From JACVRW01 sp963803085 (GTDB lineage Bacteria; Actinomycetota; Thermoleophilia; Solirubrobacterales; Thermoleophilaceae): 64,000 bases of DNA. The stretch spans positions 1 through 64,000 of the forward strand of contig CAWDLE010000016.1 of NCBI GenBank assembly GCA_963803085.1, in the 5' to 3' direction. Position numbers and translations under genes: made by a program. The notes under the pieces were generated by a model that did not search any database, had not been told where the DNA came from, and was given only the letters and a program-made list of their open reading frames with translations. Position 1 is the first letter of the stretch. Every line of letters begins with the position of its first letter. Below are positions 8,169-16,941 of the stretch, one piece after another.

Positions 8169-9733
8169 AAAGAGGAGACTGCCGCTCCCCGAGCCCGAGC
8201 GGGCAGCATGCCGGCCTCGAGCGAGTCCACCAGCGCGTCCCAGCTCGCCTCGATGATGTTCTCGGACACTCCGATCGCGCCCCACGTGTCCTGGCCGTCG
8301 GTGGTGTCGAGCAGCACCCGCGTGATCGCGCCCGTGCCCTTGCGCTCGTCGAGGATGCGCACCTTGAAATTCACGAGCTCCATGTCGCGCAGGTGCGGGT
8401 AGCGCTCGCCGATCGCGCCACGCAGCGCCTTGTCGAGCGCGTTCACGGGGCCGTTCCCCTCCGCGGTTCGCACGTAGCGCTCGCCATCGACCCAGATCTT
8501 GATCGTGGCCTCGGTCTCCACCCGCCCGTCCTCGCGCTTCTCGACGATCGCGCGCCAGGACTCGAGCCGGAACAGAGGCTCGTACTCGCCCGTCTCCTTG
8601 CGGATCAGCAGATCAAAGGAACCGTCGGCCGCCTCGAACTGGTAGCCGCGGTTCTCGAGCTCCTTCACGCGCTCGATCACCCGCGTGGCCGTCTCGCCGT
8701 CCACGTCGGCCCGTGCCTGGACCGTGCCCTTGCCGGACAGTTCGGACACAAGCACGCGGCGGTCGGCGCCAACGGCGGCCGGGTCCACATGCTCGAAGGT
8801 GCGCGCGTCGCGGTTCACCCCCGCCACGTGCATGCCGCCCTTGTGCGCGAAGGCGTTCGCGCCCACGTACGGCTGGTTCGGGTTCGGCGTGACGTTGCAG
8901 AGCTCGTCCACGAGATGGGCCGTTTCGGTCAGCCGCCCGAGCCGCTCGCGGCCGATCGACTCGTAGCCCAGCTTCAGGTCAAGCGCCGGAAGGATGGAGA
9001 TCAGGTTGGCGTTGCCACAGCGCTCGCCGTAGCCGTTCATCGTGCCCTGCACGAGCCTTGCGCCCGCCTGCACGGCCACGAGCGCGTTGGCCACGCCACA
9101 GCCGGCGTCGTCGTGGGTGTGGATGCCCACCTGGACCGAGTCGCCGAGCTCCGCCACGACCCTCGCGGTCGCCTCGGTGATCTGCGACGGGAGCGACGAG
9201 CCGTTCGTATCGCACAGCGTCACGTTCTCCGCCCCGGCCTCCGCCGCTGCGCGCAGGCAGCGCAGCGCGTAGCCGGGGTCGTCGCGGAAGGCATCGAAGA
9301 AGTGCTCGGCGTCGTAGATCACGCGCTTCCCCTGGCCCGCCAGGAAGGCCACGGACGCGGCGATCATGCGCAGGTTCTCGTCCGGATCGACCTGGGTGAC
9401 CTTCTCGAGATGGAGCGACCACGTCTTGCCCACCAGCGTGCACACGGACGCGAAGCTGTCGGCCAGCGTCCTGAGGCCCACGTCCTGCTCCGCGGTCGCC
9501 TCACGGCGGCGGGTCATCCCAAATGCCGCGATCTCGGAAGTGCCGAAGGTCTCCTTGGCGAGCAGCGCGAACAGCTCCTCCTCCTTGGGGTTGGAGGACG
9601 GAAACCCGGCTTCGATCAGATGAACGCCGAGGTCGTCGAGCGCGTGCGCGACGCGGATCTTCTCGTCGACCGAAAGGGACATCCCCTCGCCCTGCATGCC
9701 ATCGCGCAGGGTCGTGTCATAAATCGAAATCAT
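8165..9733 (-). CDS. cimA: (R)-citramalate synthase
   Basis: Condenses pyruvate and acetyl-CoA to citramalate, the threonine-independent entry to isoleucine. The 522-residue protein starts ISIYDTTLRDGMQGEGMSLS, the DRE-TIM metallolyase signature. GIHTHDDAGCGVANALVAV contains the HxH metal ligands, and a C-terminal LeuA-dimer-type regulatory domain spans about 380-510. Length and the HDDAGCGVAN wording fit CimA better than LeuA, and a separate leuA lies at 22-24 kb. ATG 9733 is 56 nt after ilvE. LeuB and LeuCD in this window can process citramalate further. Confidence 0.9.
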   Translation of the reverse strand: MISIYDTTLRDGMQGEGMSLSVDEKIRVAHALDDLGVHLIEAGFPSSNPKEEELFALLAKETFGTSEIAAFGMTRRREATAEQDVGLRTLADSFASVCTLVGKTWSLHLEKVTQVDPDENLRMIAASVAFLAGQGKRVIYDAEHFFDAFRDDPGYALRCLRAAAEAGAENVTLCDTNGSSLPSQITEATARVVAELGDSVQVGIHTHDDAGCGVANALVAVQAGARLVQGTMNGYGERCGNANLISILPALDLKLGYESIGRERLGRLTETAHLVDELCNVTPNPNQPYVGANAFAHKGGMHVAGVNRDARTFEHVDPAAVGADRRVLVSELSGKGTVQARADVDGETATRVIERVKELENRGYQFEAADGSFDLLIRKETGEYEPLFRLESWRAIVEKREDGRVETEATIKIWVDGERYVRTAEGNGPVNALDKALRGAIGERYPHLRDMELVNFKVRILDERKGTGAITRVLLDTTDGQDTWGAIGVSENIIEASWDALVDSLEAGMLPARARGAAVSSL

Positions 9734-9789
9734 CTGGGGGCTCACGCCCCCGGTGCCCCGCGCCACCTGGCCGGCCGTGCCGGGTCCGT

Positions 9790-10716
9790 TCACGCCTGGG
9801 ATGGCACAGGCACGAGGTCGAGCCAGTCCGCGTAGCGGGCGTCGCGGCCGCTCAGCGCGTCCTCGAACACGCCCTGGATCTCGCGCGTGACCGGGCCCGG
9901 AGGGCCGATCTCGATGTCGTCGATCTCGCGCATGGGCGTGAGCTCGGCGGCGGTGCCGGTGAGGAACACCTCGTCGGCGAGCGCGAGCTCGGCGCGGGCG
10001 ATGTCGCGCTCGACCACCTCGTAGCCGAGGTCGCGTGCGATCTGGATGCACGACCTGCGGTTGATGCCGTCGAGGATCGACGCCGCCTGGCCCGGCGTGT
10101 GGATCACGCCGTCCTTGATCACGAAGATGTTCTCGCCGGTGCCTTCGCACACGTTCCCGCTGTCGTCCAGCAGGACCGCCTCCTCGTAGCCGGCCTTCAC
10201 CGACTCGATCTTGGCCAGCACCGAGTTCAGGTACTGCCCGGAGGCCTTCGACTGTGGGATCAGCGAATCCGACGAGATCCGCCGGTAGGACGACACGCGC
10301 GCGCGGACGCCATTGCGCTTGCCCTCCTCGCCGAGGTAAGCGCCCCACTCCCAGACCGCGATCATCGCCTCGATCGGGTTCTCCAGCGGGTTCAGTCCCA
10401 TTGGGCCATAGCCGCGGTATACGAGCGGCCTGATGTAACAACTCTTGAACCCGTTGCGCAGGATCAGCTCGTGCGTGACCTCGCGGAGTTGCTCCCGCGA
10501 GTAGGGCAGGTCCATGTAGTACAGCTTCGCCGACTTCTGGAGCCGGTCCAGATGGTCCTGATTGCGGAAGATCGCAGTGCCCTGCGGAGTCTCGTAGGCC
10601 CGGATGCCCTCGAACACGCCGGTCCCGTAGTGCATGGCGTGCGTGAGTACGTGCACCTTGGCGTCCTCCCAGGCGACGAACTCTCCGTTCAGCCAGATGA
10701 GGTCGGCGGTGTTCAC
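9790..10716 (-). CDS. ilvE: branched-chain amino acid aminotransferase
   Basis: Fold-type IV PLP aminotransferase making Leu, Ile and Val from their keto acids. At 308 residues it matches the bacterial IlvE length. Motifs: LTHAMHYGTGVFEGIRAYET (about 25-44), the PLP-lysine region SVLAKIESVKAGYEEAVLLD (near 160) and CEGTGENIF (about 190). The GTG start at 10716 is preceded by a good ribosome-binding site (AGGAG, about 9 nt upstream). It lies 12 nt downstream of leuB and 56 nt upstream of cimA, in one operon. Confidence 0.95.
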   Translation of the reverse strand: MNTADLIWLNGEFVAWEDAKVHVLTHAMHYGTGVFEGIRAYETPQGTAIFRNQDHLDRLQKSAKLYYMDLPYSREQLREVTHELILRNGFKSCYIRPLVYRGYGPMGLNPLENPIEAMIAVWEWGAYLGEEGKRNGVRARVSSYRRISSDSLIPQSKASGQYLNSVLAKIESVKAGYEEAVLLDDSGNVCEGTGENIFVIKDGVIHTPGQAASILDGINRRSCIQIARDLGYEVVERDIARAELALADEVFLTGTAAELTPMREIDDIEIGPPGPVTREIQGVFEDALSGRDARYADWLDLVPVPSQA

Positions 10717-10728
10717 GTACAGGTGCTC

Positions 10729-11748
10729 CTATAGGTGCGCGAGAACCGCCCGGGTGGCGGCCTCTGTTGATGCGTCCCCGCCCAGGTCCTGAGTCCGGAG
10801 GCCCTCCCCGAGCGCGAGGTCCAGTGCCGATTCTACGGCAGCAGCGGCGTCTTCCATAGCGAGTCCGTGGCGCAGCATCATCGCCACGGAGCCGAACATG
10901 GCGAGCGGATTCGCCATACCGGTGCCCGCGATGTCCGGCGCCGAGCCGTGCACCGGCTCGAACAGGCCCGGGCCGGATTCGCCGAGCGAGGCGCTCGGAA
11001 GCATGCCCAGCGAGCCCGTGAGCATCGCGGCCTCGTCGCTCAGGATGTCCCCGAACAGATTCTCGGTCAGCAGCACGTCGAAGTCCGCCGGCCGCGAGAC
11101 CAGTTGCATGGCCGCGTTGTCCACCAGCATGTGCTCCAGCGTGGTGTCCTCGCCCTCCGCAACACGCTCCACCGTCTTCCGCCAGAGGCGCGAGGTCTCG
11201 AGGATGTTTGCCTTGTCCACGCTCGTGACCTTCCGGCGCGCCAGCCGGAACGCCACGCGCGCGATGCGTTCGATCTCGCCAACGCTGTAGACGCAGGTGT
11301 CGTGCGCGGTGTCGCCGCTCAGGCCGCGGTCGCCGAAGTAGATGCCGCCGGTGAGCTCGCGCACCACGAGCAGGTCGGTGCCCTCGATGCGATCGCGCTT
11401 GAGCGGGCTCGCGTCCAGCAGGGCGGGACTCGGCCGCACCGGCCGCAGGTTCGCGAACAGGCCCAGCTCCTTGCGGAGGCCGAGCAGACCCTGTTCGGGG
11501 CGCGGGGCATCGGGGTCGGTTGTGTCCCACTTCGGGCCGCCGACCGCGGCGAGCAACACGGCGTCGGCGCCGCGACAGGCCGACAGGACCTCGTCGGTGA
11601 GCGGACTGCCGTTCGCGTCGATCGACGCACCGCCGACGAGCTGCTCGTCGGTGTCGAAGTCGCCCACGGCGGCGAGCAGCTCTCTGGCCGCGGCCATGAT
11701 CTCCGGGCCGATGCCGTCACCGGGCAGTAAAACGATGCGCTTCGTCAC
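10729..11748 (-). CDS. leuB: 3-isopropylmalate dehydrogenase
   Basis: NAD-dependent oxidative decarboxylation of 3-isopropylmalate in leucine synthesis (and of 3-methylmalate in the citramalate route). 339 residues. It starts KRIVLLPGDGIGPEIM; the active-site region includes RELTGGIYFGDRG near residue 130 and DILSDEAAMLTGSLGMLPSA near 230. GTG 11748 is chosen because a TAGGAT -10 box lies 8 nt upstream and the family starts at this point. First gene of leuB-ilvE-cimA-DegT. It is divergent from the SnoaL-like gene with only 29 nt between them. Confidence 0.94.
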   Translation of the reverse strand: MTKRIVLLPGDGIGPEIMAAARELLAAVGDFDTDEQLVGGASIDANGSPLTDEVLSACRGADAVLLAAVGGPKWDTTDPDAPRPEQGLLGLRKELGLFANLRPVRPSPALLDASPLKRDRIEGTDLLVVRELTGGIYFGDRGLSGDTAHDTCVYSVGEIERIARVAFRLARRKVTSVDKANILETSRLWRKTVERVAEGEDTTLEHMLVDNAAMQLVSRPADFDVLLTENLFGDILSDEAAMLTGSLGMLPSASLGESGPGLFEPVHGSAPDIAGTGMANPLAMFGSVAMMLRHGLAMEDAAAAVESALDLALGEGLRTQDLGGDASTEAATRAVLAHL

Positions 11749-11756
11749 GGCCGCGG

Positions 11757-11762
11757 ATCCTA
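11757..11762 (-). promoter_or_regulatory. -10 box for the leuB operon, leaderless type
   Basis: TAGGAT on the minus strand, 8 nt before the leuB GTG. On the plus strand a TAGATA box (11761-11766) overlaps it and could serve the divergent SnoaL-like gene, so the two promoters may be back to back within 10 bp. Confidence 0.45.
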
Positions 11763-11777
11763 GATACTCGCCGGACG

Positions 11778-12170
11778 ATGTCGCAGGAGAGCGTCGAGAT
11801 CGTCCGCCGCGTCTACGAGGGATGGTCCCTCGGCGATTTCTCACAGACGGAGCTCTTCGACCCGGAGATCGAGTTCGAGATGATCGACTGGCCGCACCCG
11901 GCCAAGTCGCGCGGCATCGAGGCGATGGCCGCGACGTGGCTCGCGACCCTGGCTGCGTGGGAGGACTTTCGCGCCGTGCCGGACGAGGTGATCGACCACG
12001 GGGACAACGTCCTGGTCCTCAACAGCATCTCCGGGCGCGGCAGGGGAAGCGGCGCGGACGTGAGTGCTCTGACGGCGACGGTCTGGACCGTCGAGGGCGG
12101 CAGGGTCGTGCGCCTCGCGCTCTACTGGGACACGGTGCGGGCGCGCGAGGCAGTCGAGGGGCGCGACTAG
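11778..12170 (+). CDS. SnoaL-like (NTF2-fold) protein
   Basis: 130-residue protein of the broad SnoaL/NTF2-like superfamily. It has the typical start SVEIVRRVYEGWSLGDF, then LFDPEIEFEMIDW, a GIEAM motif, and a C-terminal VWTVEGGRVVRLALYWD strand pair. This fold covers many small isomerases, hydrolases and binding proteins, so the reaction is unknown. It overlaps the convergent enoyl-CoA hydratase gene by 4 nt. Confidence 0.8.
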   Translation: MSQESVEIVRRVYEGWSLGDFSQTELFDPEIEFEMIDWPHPAKSRGIEAMAATWLATLAAWEDFRAVPDEVIDHGDNVLVLNSISGRGRGSGADVSALTATVWTVEGGRVVRLALYWDTVRAREAVEGRD

Positions 12171-12913
12171 CCGAGCGCCTTCCGGCGCATCGACCACATC
12201 TGCGAGGCGCGCTCCAGTTCGAGCGCGGCCGGCCAGGGCAGCGGCGGGGGCCCGAGGACGGTGCGCAGCGAGGCGGCCGTGCGGCGGGCAAGCTCCGGGT
12301 CGGCGCCCGCTCGGCCTGCAAGGTCGATCGCCGTCTGCTCGACGTCGCCGTCGTCCACCGCCATCCAGGCCAGGCCGAGCGCCGCCGCGCGCTCGCCGTC
12401 GATCCGCTCCCCGAACAGGGCCATCGCCGCGGCGGCCTCGCGGGCGCCGGTGCGCCCGAGCAGCGCGCTGTGGCCGCCGCCCGGGTGCAGGCCGATCGGG
12501 ATGAAGCCGGAGATGATCTTCGCGTCGCGGGCCACGATGCGGACGTCGGTGGCGAGCATCAGGTTGAGCCCGGCCCCCACGGCACCACCGCGAACGGCGG
12601 CCACGGTGGGCGCCTCGAGCTCGCCGACGCGGGCGAACGAGCGATAGACCGCCCCCAGCCCGGCATACACCTCGGGATCGGCGGGATCCCGCCCGGCCGC
12701 CTCGAGCGTGCCGCGATCGCCGCCGGCGCAGAAGAAGCCGCCCTCGCCGCGCACGACCACGGCACCCACGCTTCCGTCACGGTCGAGCTCCTCGCAGGCC
12801 GCCACGAGCTCCTCCGCCATGGCGACCGTGAGCGCGTTGCGCCTGTCGGGGGCATTCAGGCTGAGCACGGCCACGCCGCCCTCGCGTCGCTCGATCGAGA
12901 TCTCCGCCGCCAT
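12167..12913 (-). CDS. enoyl-CoA hydratase/isomerase family protein
   Basis: 248-residue crotonase-fold protein. It starts ISIERREGGVAVLSLNAPDR. The first oxyanion-hole stretch GEGGFFCAGGDRGTLEAAGR (about 55-74) and the second, AAVRGGAVGAGLNLMLATDV (about 103-122), are clear. The second catalytic Glu of classical hydratases is not obvious in HPGGGHSALLGRTGAREAAA, so it could be an isomerase or another CoA enzyme. A TAGCGT box 9 nt upstream of the ATG overlaps the stop of the EAL gene. Role probably in fatty-acid or CoA-ester degradation. Confidence 0.85.
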   Translation of the reverse strand: MAAEISIERREGGVAVLSLNAPDRRNALTVAMAEELVAACEELDRDGSVGAVVVRGEGGFFCAGGDRGTLEAAGRDPADPEVYAGLGAVYRSFARVGELEAPTVAAVRGGAVGAGLNLMLATDVRIVARDAKIISGFIPIGLHPGGGHSALLGRTGAREAAAAMALFGERIDGERAAALGLAWMAVDDGDVEQTAIDLAGRAGADPELARRTAASLRTVLGPPPLPWPAALELERASQMWSMRRKALG

Positions 12914-12922
12914 CCGGACGGG

Positions 12923-12928
12923 ACGCTA
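12923..12928 (-). promoter_or_regulatory. -10 box for enoyl-CoA hydratase gene, leaderless type
   Basis: TAGCGT on the minus strand, 9 nt before the ATG at 12913. Confidence 0.35.
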
Positions 12929-12929
12929 C

Positions 12930-14099
12930 CTATGCGGCTGCGGGCAGCGGCTCCGGGCGGCCCAGGTGGTAGCCCTGGCCGTACCTCACCCCGAGGCGGC
13001 GCAGCTCGTGGAGCTGCAGCTCGGACTCGATGTGCTCGGCCAGCACGGCGGCGCCGCTTTCGCGGCCGAACTCGATCAGCGCCGAGGCGAGCGAGCGGCG
13101 GCGGGGGTCGGCGTCCAGCGAGTGCGTGAGCGAGCCGTCCAGCTTGATCAGCTCGGCATCCAGCTCGAGGATGTGGCGCAGGCTGGCGAAGCCGGCCCCG
13201 GCGTCGTCGATGGCGAGCCTCGCCCCGAGCTCACGCATGCGGCCGATCGCGATCCGGAAGCGCGGGTAGTCCTCCACCGGCGCATGCTCGGTCACCTCGA
13301 GCACCACGTGGTCCACGTGCGCCGAGACGAGCAGCGAGAGCAGATCCGGCCGCTCGGCGGTGGCGGGCGAGACGTTCACCGCCATGAAGGTGCGCGCCGG
13401 CAGCCCGCGCGAGCGCTCGCAGGCCATCCGCACCGCCCACAATTCCAGCTCGGCGCCGAGCCCAACGCTCTGCGCCTCCGCGAACCATTGCTGCGGGCCG
13501 CGCGTGGGGTGGCTCGCGAAGCGCGAGAGCGCCTCGTGGCCGACCACCTCACGGGTCGCCAGGTCGACGATCGGCTGGAACACGACGTCGAGCTCGCCGT
13601 TCAGCAGCACCGAGCGGATTCGCTGGCGCTTGCGAGCGCGCTCCTCGCGGGCCCGGTTCGTCTCGTGCACCTCGTCAAGCAGCTCGTGGATCAGGCCGCG
13701 GCCCACCACGTCGTCGAAGATCGAGTCGCCGCGCGCGGCGCCGTGGAGGGCCGAGGCGAGCCTGTCGGTCGGCGAATCGCGCACCACGTACCCGCTGGCC
13801 CCGGCGCGGAGCATCGCGATCACCGCGTCGTGATCCGACGCGCCCGAGTACGCGAGCACGCGGGTGTCGTATGACCTCGACAGGATCTCGTCCAGAGCAA
13901 CCTCCGCGCCACCGGGCAGGCGCACGTCCACCAGCGCGACGTCCGGCTGCGTCAATGCGGCCAGGTCGGCCGCCTCGTCGGCGCTCGCCGCCACGCCCAC
14001 AAGCTCAAATTCGCTGAGCGAATCGAGTGCGGCAGCCGTCCCGGCCGCGATCAAATGCTGGTTGTCCGCGACGAGCACGCGGACTGGCACCCCTGCCAT
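12930..14099 (-). CDS. response regulator with REC and EAL (c-di-GMP phosphodiesterase) domains
   Basis: 389 residues. Residues 5-120 form a REC domain with phospho-acceptor Asp58 (ALVDVRLPGG). A charged helical linker (about 140-162) leads to an EAL domain (about 165-385). EAL residues look intact: GHEALSRF (Glu189), VNVSP, LEVTEH, IDDAGAGF, LIKLDGS and AEHIES. An active c-di-GMP hydrolase switched by phosphorylation is therefore likely. Most relatives read DDFG and KID where this has DDAG and KLD. I chose MAGVPVRV at 14099; an upstream start would add 14 residues. No histidine kinase or diguanylate cyclase is nearby. Confidence 0.9.
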   Translation of the reverse strand: MAGVPVRVLVADNQHLIAAGTAAALDSLSEFELVGVAASADEAADLAALTQPDVALVDVRLPGGAEVALDEILSRSYDTRVLAYSGASDHDAVIAMLRAGASGYVVRDSPTDRLASALHGAARGDSIFDDVVGRGLIHELLDEVHETNRAREERARKRQRIRSVLLNGELDVVFQPIVDLATREVVGHEALSRFASHPTRGPQQWFAEAQSVGLGAELELWAVRMACERSRGLPARTFMAVNVSPATAERPDLLSLLVSAHVDHVVLEVTEHAPVEDYPRFRIAIGRMRELGARLAIDDAGAGFASLRHILELDAELIKLDGSLTHSLDADPRRRSLASALIEFGRESGAAVLAEHIESELQLHELRRLGVRYGQGYHLGRPEPLPAAA

Positions 14100-14189
14100 G
14101 GGCACAATGTCACCCCGGGTGAGACGGAAGTCAATACCCAACCGTTGGAATGGGCATCAAATCGCAACATCCGTCCAGCCTTTGCGCGC

Positions 14190-14939
14190 TTAGCAGGCGG
14201 TTTTCGCCTGAATGTTGAGCCGGACGTAGTCGAGCTCGGCGCCGCAACGCTCGCGGACGGCCTCCACGTACGGCGCCCTGAGCTCCTCGGGCAGTTGGTC
14301 CAGGTGGTGGCCGAGACAGACGGTGCGCAGGAAGCCGGTGGGGTCGGGCGGCGTGACGGGATAGGGCTCGAGCCAGGTCTCGATCTCCGTGAAGCCGGCG
14401 CGCTCCAGCCGCTCCGCCGTGGCCTCCGCGCCGGCGAAGTTCCAGGGGCCCTGCCAGCCGGCTAGGTAGTCGGCGTAGGGCTGCTCCGCGCCCACCGCCT
14501 TCGCGGCGTCGTGGAAGCGCTCCACGTTCCCCTCTCCCCCGCATTGCGCGACCAGGCGGCCGCCGGGACGCAGCGCCGCGTGGAGCCGCGCGAAGAGCGC
14601 GTCGTGGTCAGGCACCCAGTGGAAGACCGCGTTCGAGAAGGCGGCGTCCACCGGCTCGGCGAGCTCCAGCTCGGTCAGGTTGGCCTGGAAGACGGTGGCG
14701 CGTTCGGGGTCGAGCGCCTGGCGCGCGTGCTCGACCATGGAGGGCGCTGAGTCCACGGCCACCACGTGTCCCTGCGGAAGCCGCTCGATCAGCAGCTGTG
14801 TCACACGCCCGGACCCGCAGCCCGCGTCGAGCACGGTCTCGTCCCCGCGCAGCGGTAGTCGCTCAAGGACCCTGAGCGCCCACTCCACCTGCGGCGCCGA
14901 GACGCGGTCGTAGGTGGCGGCGTCCCAGTCGCGGCTCAT
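14190..14939 (-). CDS. Tam-like SAM-dependent methyltransferase
   Basis: 249-residue class I methyltransferase resembling trans-aconitate 2-methyltransferase. MSRDWDAATYDRVS matches the Tam N-terminus, VLDAGCGSGRVTQLL (about 37-51) is SAM motif I, and FSNAVFHWVPDHDALFARLH (about 105-124) corresponds to the Tam motif with W-x-x-D-H. The ATG overlaps the leuD stop as ATGA, so it is the last gene of the XRE-cupin/leuC/leuD operon. Tam-family enzymes methyl-esterify trans-aconitate, and the yeast relative Tmt1 also methylates 3-isopropylmalate. A LeuCD-related substrate is an inference from the context. Confidence 0.82.
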   Translation of the reverse strand: MSRDWDAATYDRVSAPQVEWALRVLERLPLRGDETVLDAGCGSGRVTQLLIERLPQGHVVAVDSAPSMVEHARQALDPERATVFQANLTELELAEPVDAAFSNAVFHWVPDHDALFARLHAALRPGGRLVAQCGGEGNVERFHDAAKAVGAEQPYADYLAGWQGPWNFAGAEATAERLERAGFTEIETWLEPYPVTPPDPTGFLRTVCLGHHLDQLPEELRAPYVEAVRERCGAELDYVRLNIQAKTAC

Positions 14940-15541
14940 GTCGTGGGCGAGCACCCGGCTCGGCCGGGTGCGCTGCCTTCGCGTAGCGTCGTGGTCACCG
15001 GACCCTGGCGCTCGCGCTCGGCCTCGTAGCGGTCGATCGCGTCCTGCTGCTGAAGCGTCACGCCGATGTCGTCGAGACCGTCGAGCAGCCTGCGCTTGAT
15101 CTCCTGGTCGATCTCGAACGCCGCCTCACCGCCGTTCCAGATCACGCTCTGCGCCGCGAGGTCGATCGAGGCGTTCCCCGCCTCCATCACGCCGCGTACC
15201 TCGTCCTCGGAGAGCACCACCGGGAGCAGCCCGATCTTGGTGCAGTTCGAGTAGAAGATGTCGGCGTAGCTGGGGGCGATCACCGCCTCGAAGCCGTAGT
15301 CCTCGAGAGCCCACGGAGCGTGCTCGCGCGAGGAGCCGCAGCCGAAGTTGCGCCCGGTGGCGAGGATGGGGTTCTGCGGCAGCTCCCAGCCCGGCTCGTT
15401 CTTCCAGTCGTAGAAGAGGAACTCGCCGAAGCCCGTGCGCTCCACCCGCTTCAGGAACTGCTTGGGAATGATCTGGTCGGTATCTACGTCGTTGCGGTCG
15501 AGCACGGACACGCCGCCCTCGACGAGGCTCACCGCTCTCAT
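14936..15541 (-). CDS. leuD: 3-isopropylmalate dehydratase small subunit
   Basis: Swivelling domain of isopropylmalate isomerase, partner of LeuC. 201 residues. It has SVLDRNDVDTDQIIPKQFL (about 12-30), FGCGSSREHAPWAL (about 69-82) and FYSNCTKIGLLPVVL (about 99-113), all family hallmarks. The ATG at 15541 overlaps the leuC stop by 4 nt. The C-terminal 20 residues after VTTTLRE are not conserved-looking. The same isomerase can act on citramalate in the CimA route. Confidence 0.95.
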   Translation of the reverse strand: MRAVSLVEGGVSVLDRNDVDTDQIIPKQFLKRVERTGFGEFLFYDWKNEPGWELPQNPILATGRNFGCGSSREHAPWALEDYGFEAVIAPSYADIFYSNCTKIGLLPVVLSEDEVRGVMEAGNASIDLAAQSVIWNGGEAAFEIDQEIKRRLLDGLDDIGVTLQQQDAIDRYEAERERQGPVTTTLREGSAPGRAGCSPTT

Positions 15542-16935
15542 TCCCACTCCCTGATGTCGACGAAGTGCCCCTCGATCGCGGCCGCTGCGGCCATCTTCGG
15601 GCTCACGAGGTGCGAGCGGGCGCCGCGGCCCTGGCGCCCCTCGAAGTTGCGGTTCGAGGTGGAGGCCACGCGCTCGCCGGGCGCGGCGATGTCCGGGTTC
15701 ATCCCCAGGCACATGGAGCAGCCCGCCGAGCGCCAGTCGAAGCCGGCCGCGCGGAACACCTCGTCGAGGCCCTCGGCCTCTGCCTGCGCCTTCACCTGCT
15801 GCGAGCCCGGCACGACCATCGCGTTCACGCTCGACGCCACGCGGCGGCCCTTCACGAGTTCGGCCGCCTCACGCAGGTCGCCGATCCGCGAGTTCGTGCA
15901 GGAGCCGATGAACACCCGGTCCAGGCGAATCTCGGACATCGGCGTGCCGGGCTCGAGTGCCATGTACTCGAGCGCGCGCTCGTCGCCCTCGCCGGCCGGC
16001 TCGGGCACCGCGCTGGTCACGCCCACGACCATGCCGGGCGTTGTTCCCCAGGTGACCTGCGGTGAGACCTCGGACGCATCGACCATCACCTCGGTGTCGT
16101 AGCTCGCGCCCTCATCGGTGCGGAGCGCGCGCCACTCGTCGAGCGGCAGCGGGTTGGGCGCGGCCTCGCGGCCCTCGACCCACTCGAAGGTCGTCTCGTC
16201 GGGCGCGATCATGCCCGCGCGGCCACCAGCCTCGATCGTCATGTTGCAGACCGTCATGCGGCCCTCCATCGAGAGGCCCTCGATCGCCGGACCGGCGTAC
16301 TCGATCACGTGGCCCACGCCGCCGGCCACCCCGATCTGCCCGATCGTCGCGAGGATCAGGTCCTTGGCCGTGACGCCGTAGCCGAGCTCGCCCTCGTAGC
16401 GGATCAGCATCGACTTCGGCTTGCGCTGCTGCATCGTCTGGGTGGCGAGCACGTGCTCGACCTCGCTGGTGCCGATCCCGAACGCCAGCGCGCCGAACGC
16501 GCCGTGCGTGGACGTGTGCGAGTCGCCGCAGACGATCGTCATGCCGGGCTGGGTGATGCCCATCTCCGGGCCGATCACGTGCACGATGCCCTGGCGCCGC
16601 GAGCCGATCGAGTAGATCGGCACGCCGAACTCCGCGCAGTTGCGCTCGAGCGTCTCCACCTGCACGCGCGAGAGCTGGTCGCGGATCTGCGCGGCAGCGG
16701 TCGAGCCGTCCGTGGGGACGTTGTGGTCGGCCGTCGCGAGGGTGCGGTCGGGGCGGCGGATCCTCCGACCCTCGAGCCGCAGGGACTCGAACGCCTGCGG
16801 CGAGGTCACCTCGTGCACGAGGTGGAGGTCGATGTAGAGGATGCCGTCAGCGACCTCGTGTGCCTCCCAAATCTTGTCGAAGAGAGATCGTGTGCTCGCG
16901 GGCACCGCCCGCTCGCCGTTCAATGTCTGCGGCAT
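15538..16935 (-). CDS. leuC: 3-isopropylmalate dehydratase large subunit
   Basis: Catalytic aconitase-fold subunit converting 2- to 3-isopropylmalate. 465 residues with the [4Fe-4S] ligands in VFIGSCTNSRIGDL (near 340) and AGCSMCLGMNPD (near 400), plus IVCGDSHTSTHGAFGALAFG (near 140). An AAGGAG ribosome-binding site sits 10-11 nt upstream of the ATG, in the tail of the XRE-cupin gene whose stop is only 6 nt away. Followed by leuD with ATGA overlap. Confidence 0.96.
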   Translation of the reverse strand: MPQTLNGERAVPASTRSLFDKIWEAHEVADGILYIDLHLVHEVTSPQAFESLRLEGRRIRRPDRTLATADHNVPTDGSTAAAQIRDQLSRVQVETLERNCAEFGVPIYSIGSRRQGIVHVIGPEMGITQPGMTIVCGDSHTSTHGAFGALAFGIGTSEVEHVLATQTMQQRKPKSMLIRYEGELGYGVTAKDLILATIGQIGVAGGVGHVIEYAGPAIEGLSMEGRMTVCNMTIEAGGRAGMIAPDETTFEWVEGREAAPNPLPLDEWRALRTDEGASYDTEVMVDASEVSPQVTWGTTPGMVVGVTSAVPEPAGEGDERALEYMALEPGTPMSEIRLDRVFIGSCTNSRIGDLREAAELVKGRRVASSVNAMVVPGSQQVKAQAEAEGLDEVFRAAGFDWRSAGCSMCLGMNPDIAAPGERVASTSNRNFEGRQGRGARSHLVSPKMAAAAAIEGHFVDIREWE

Positions 16936-16941
16936 CGGTGG

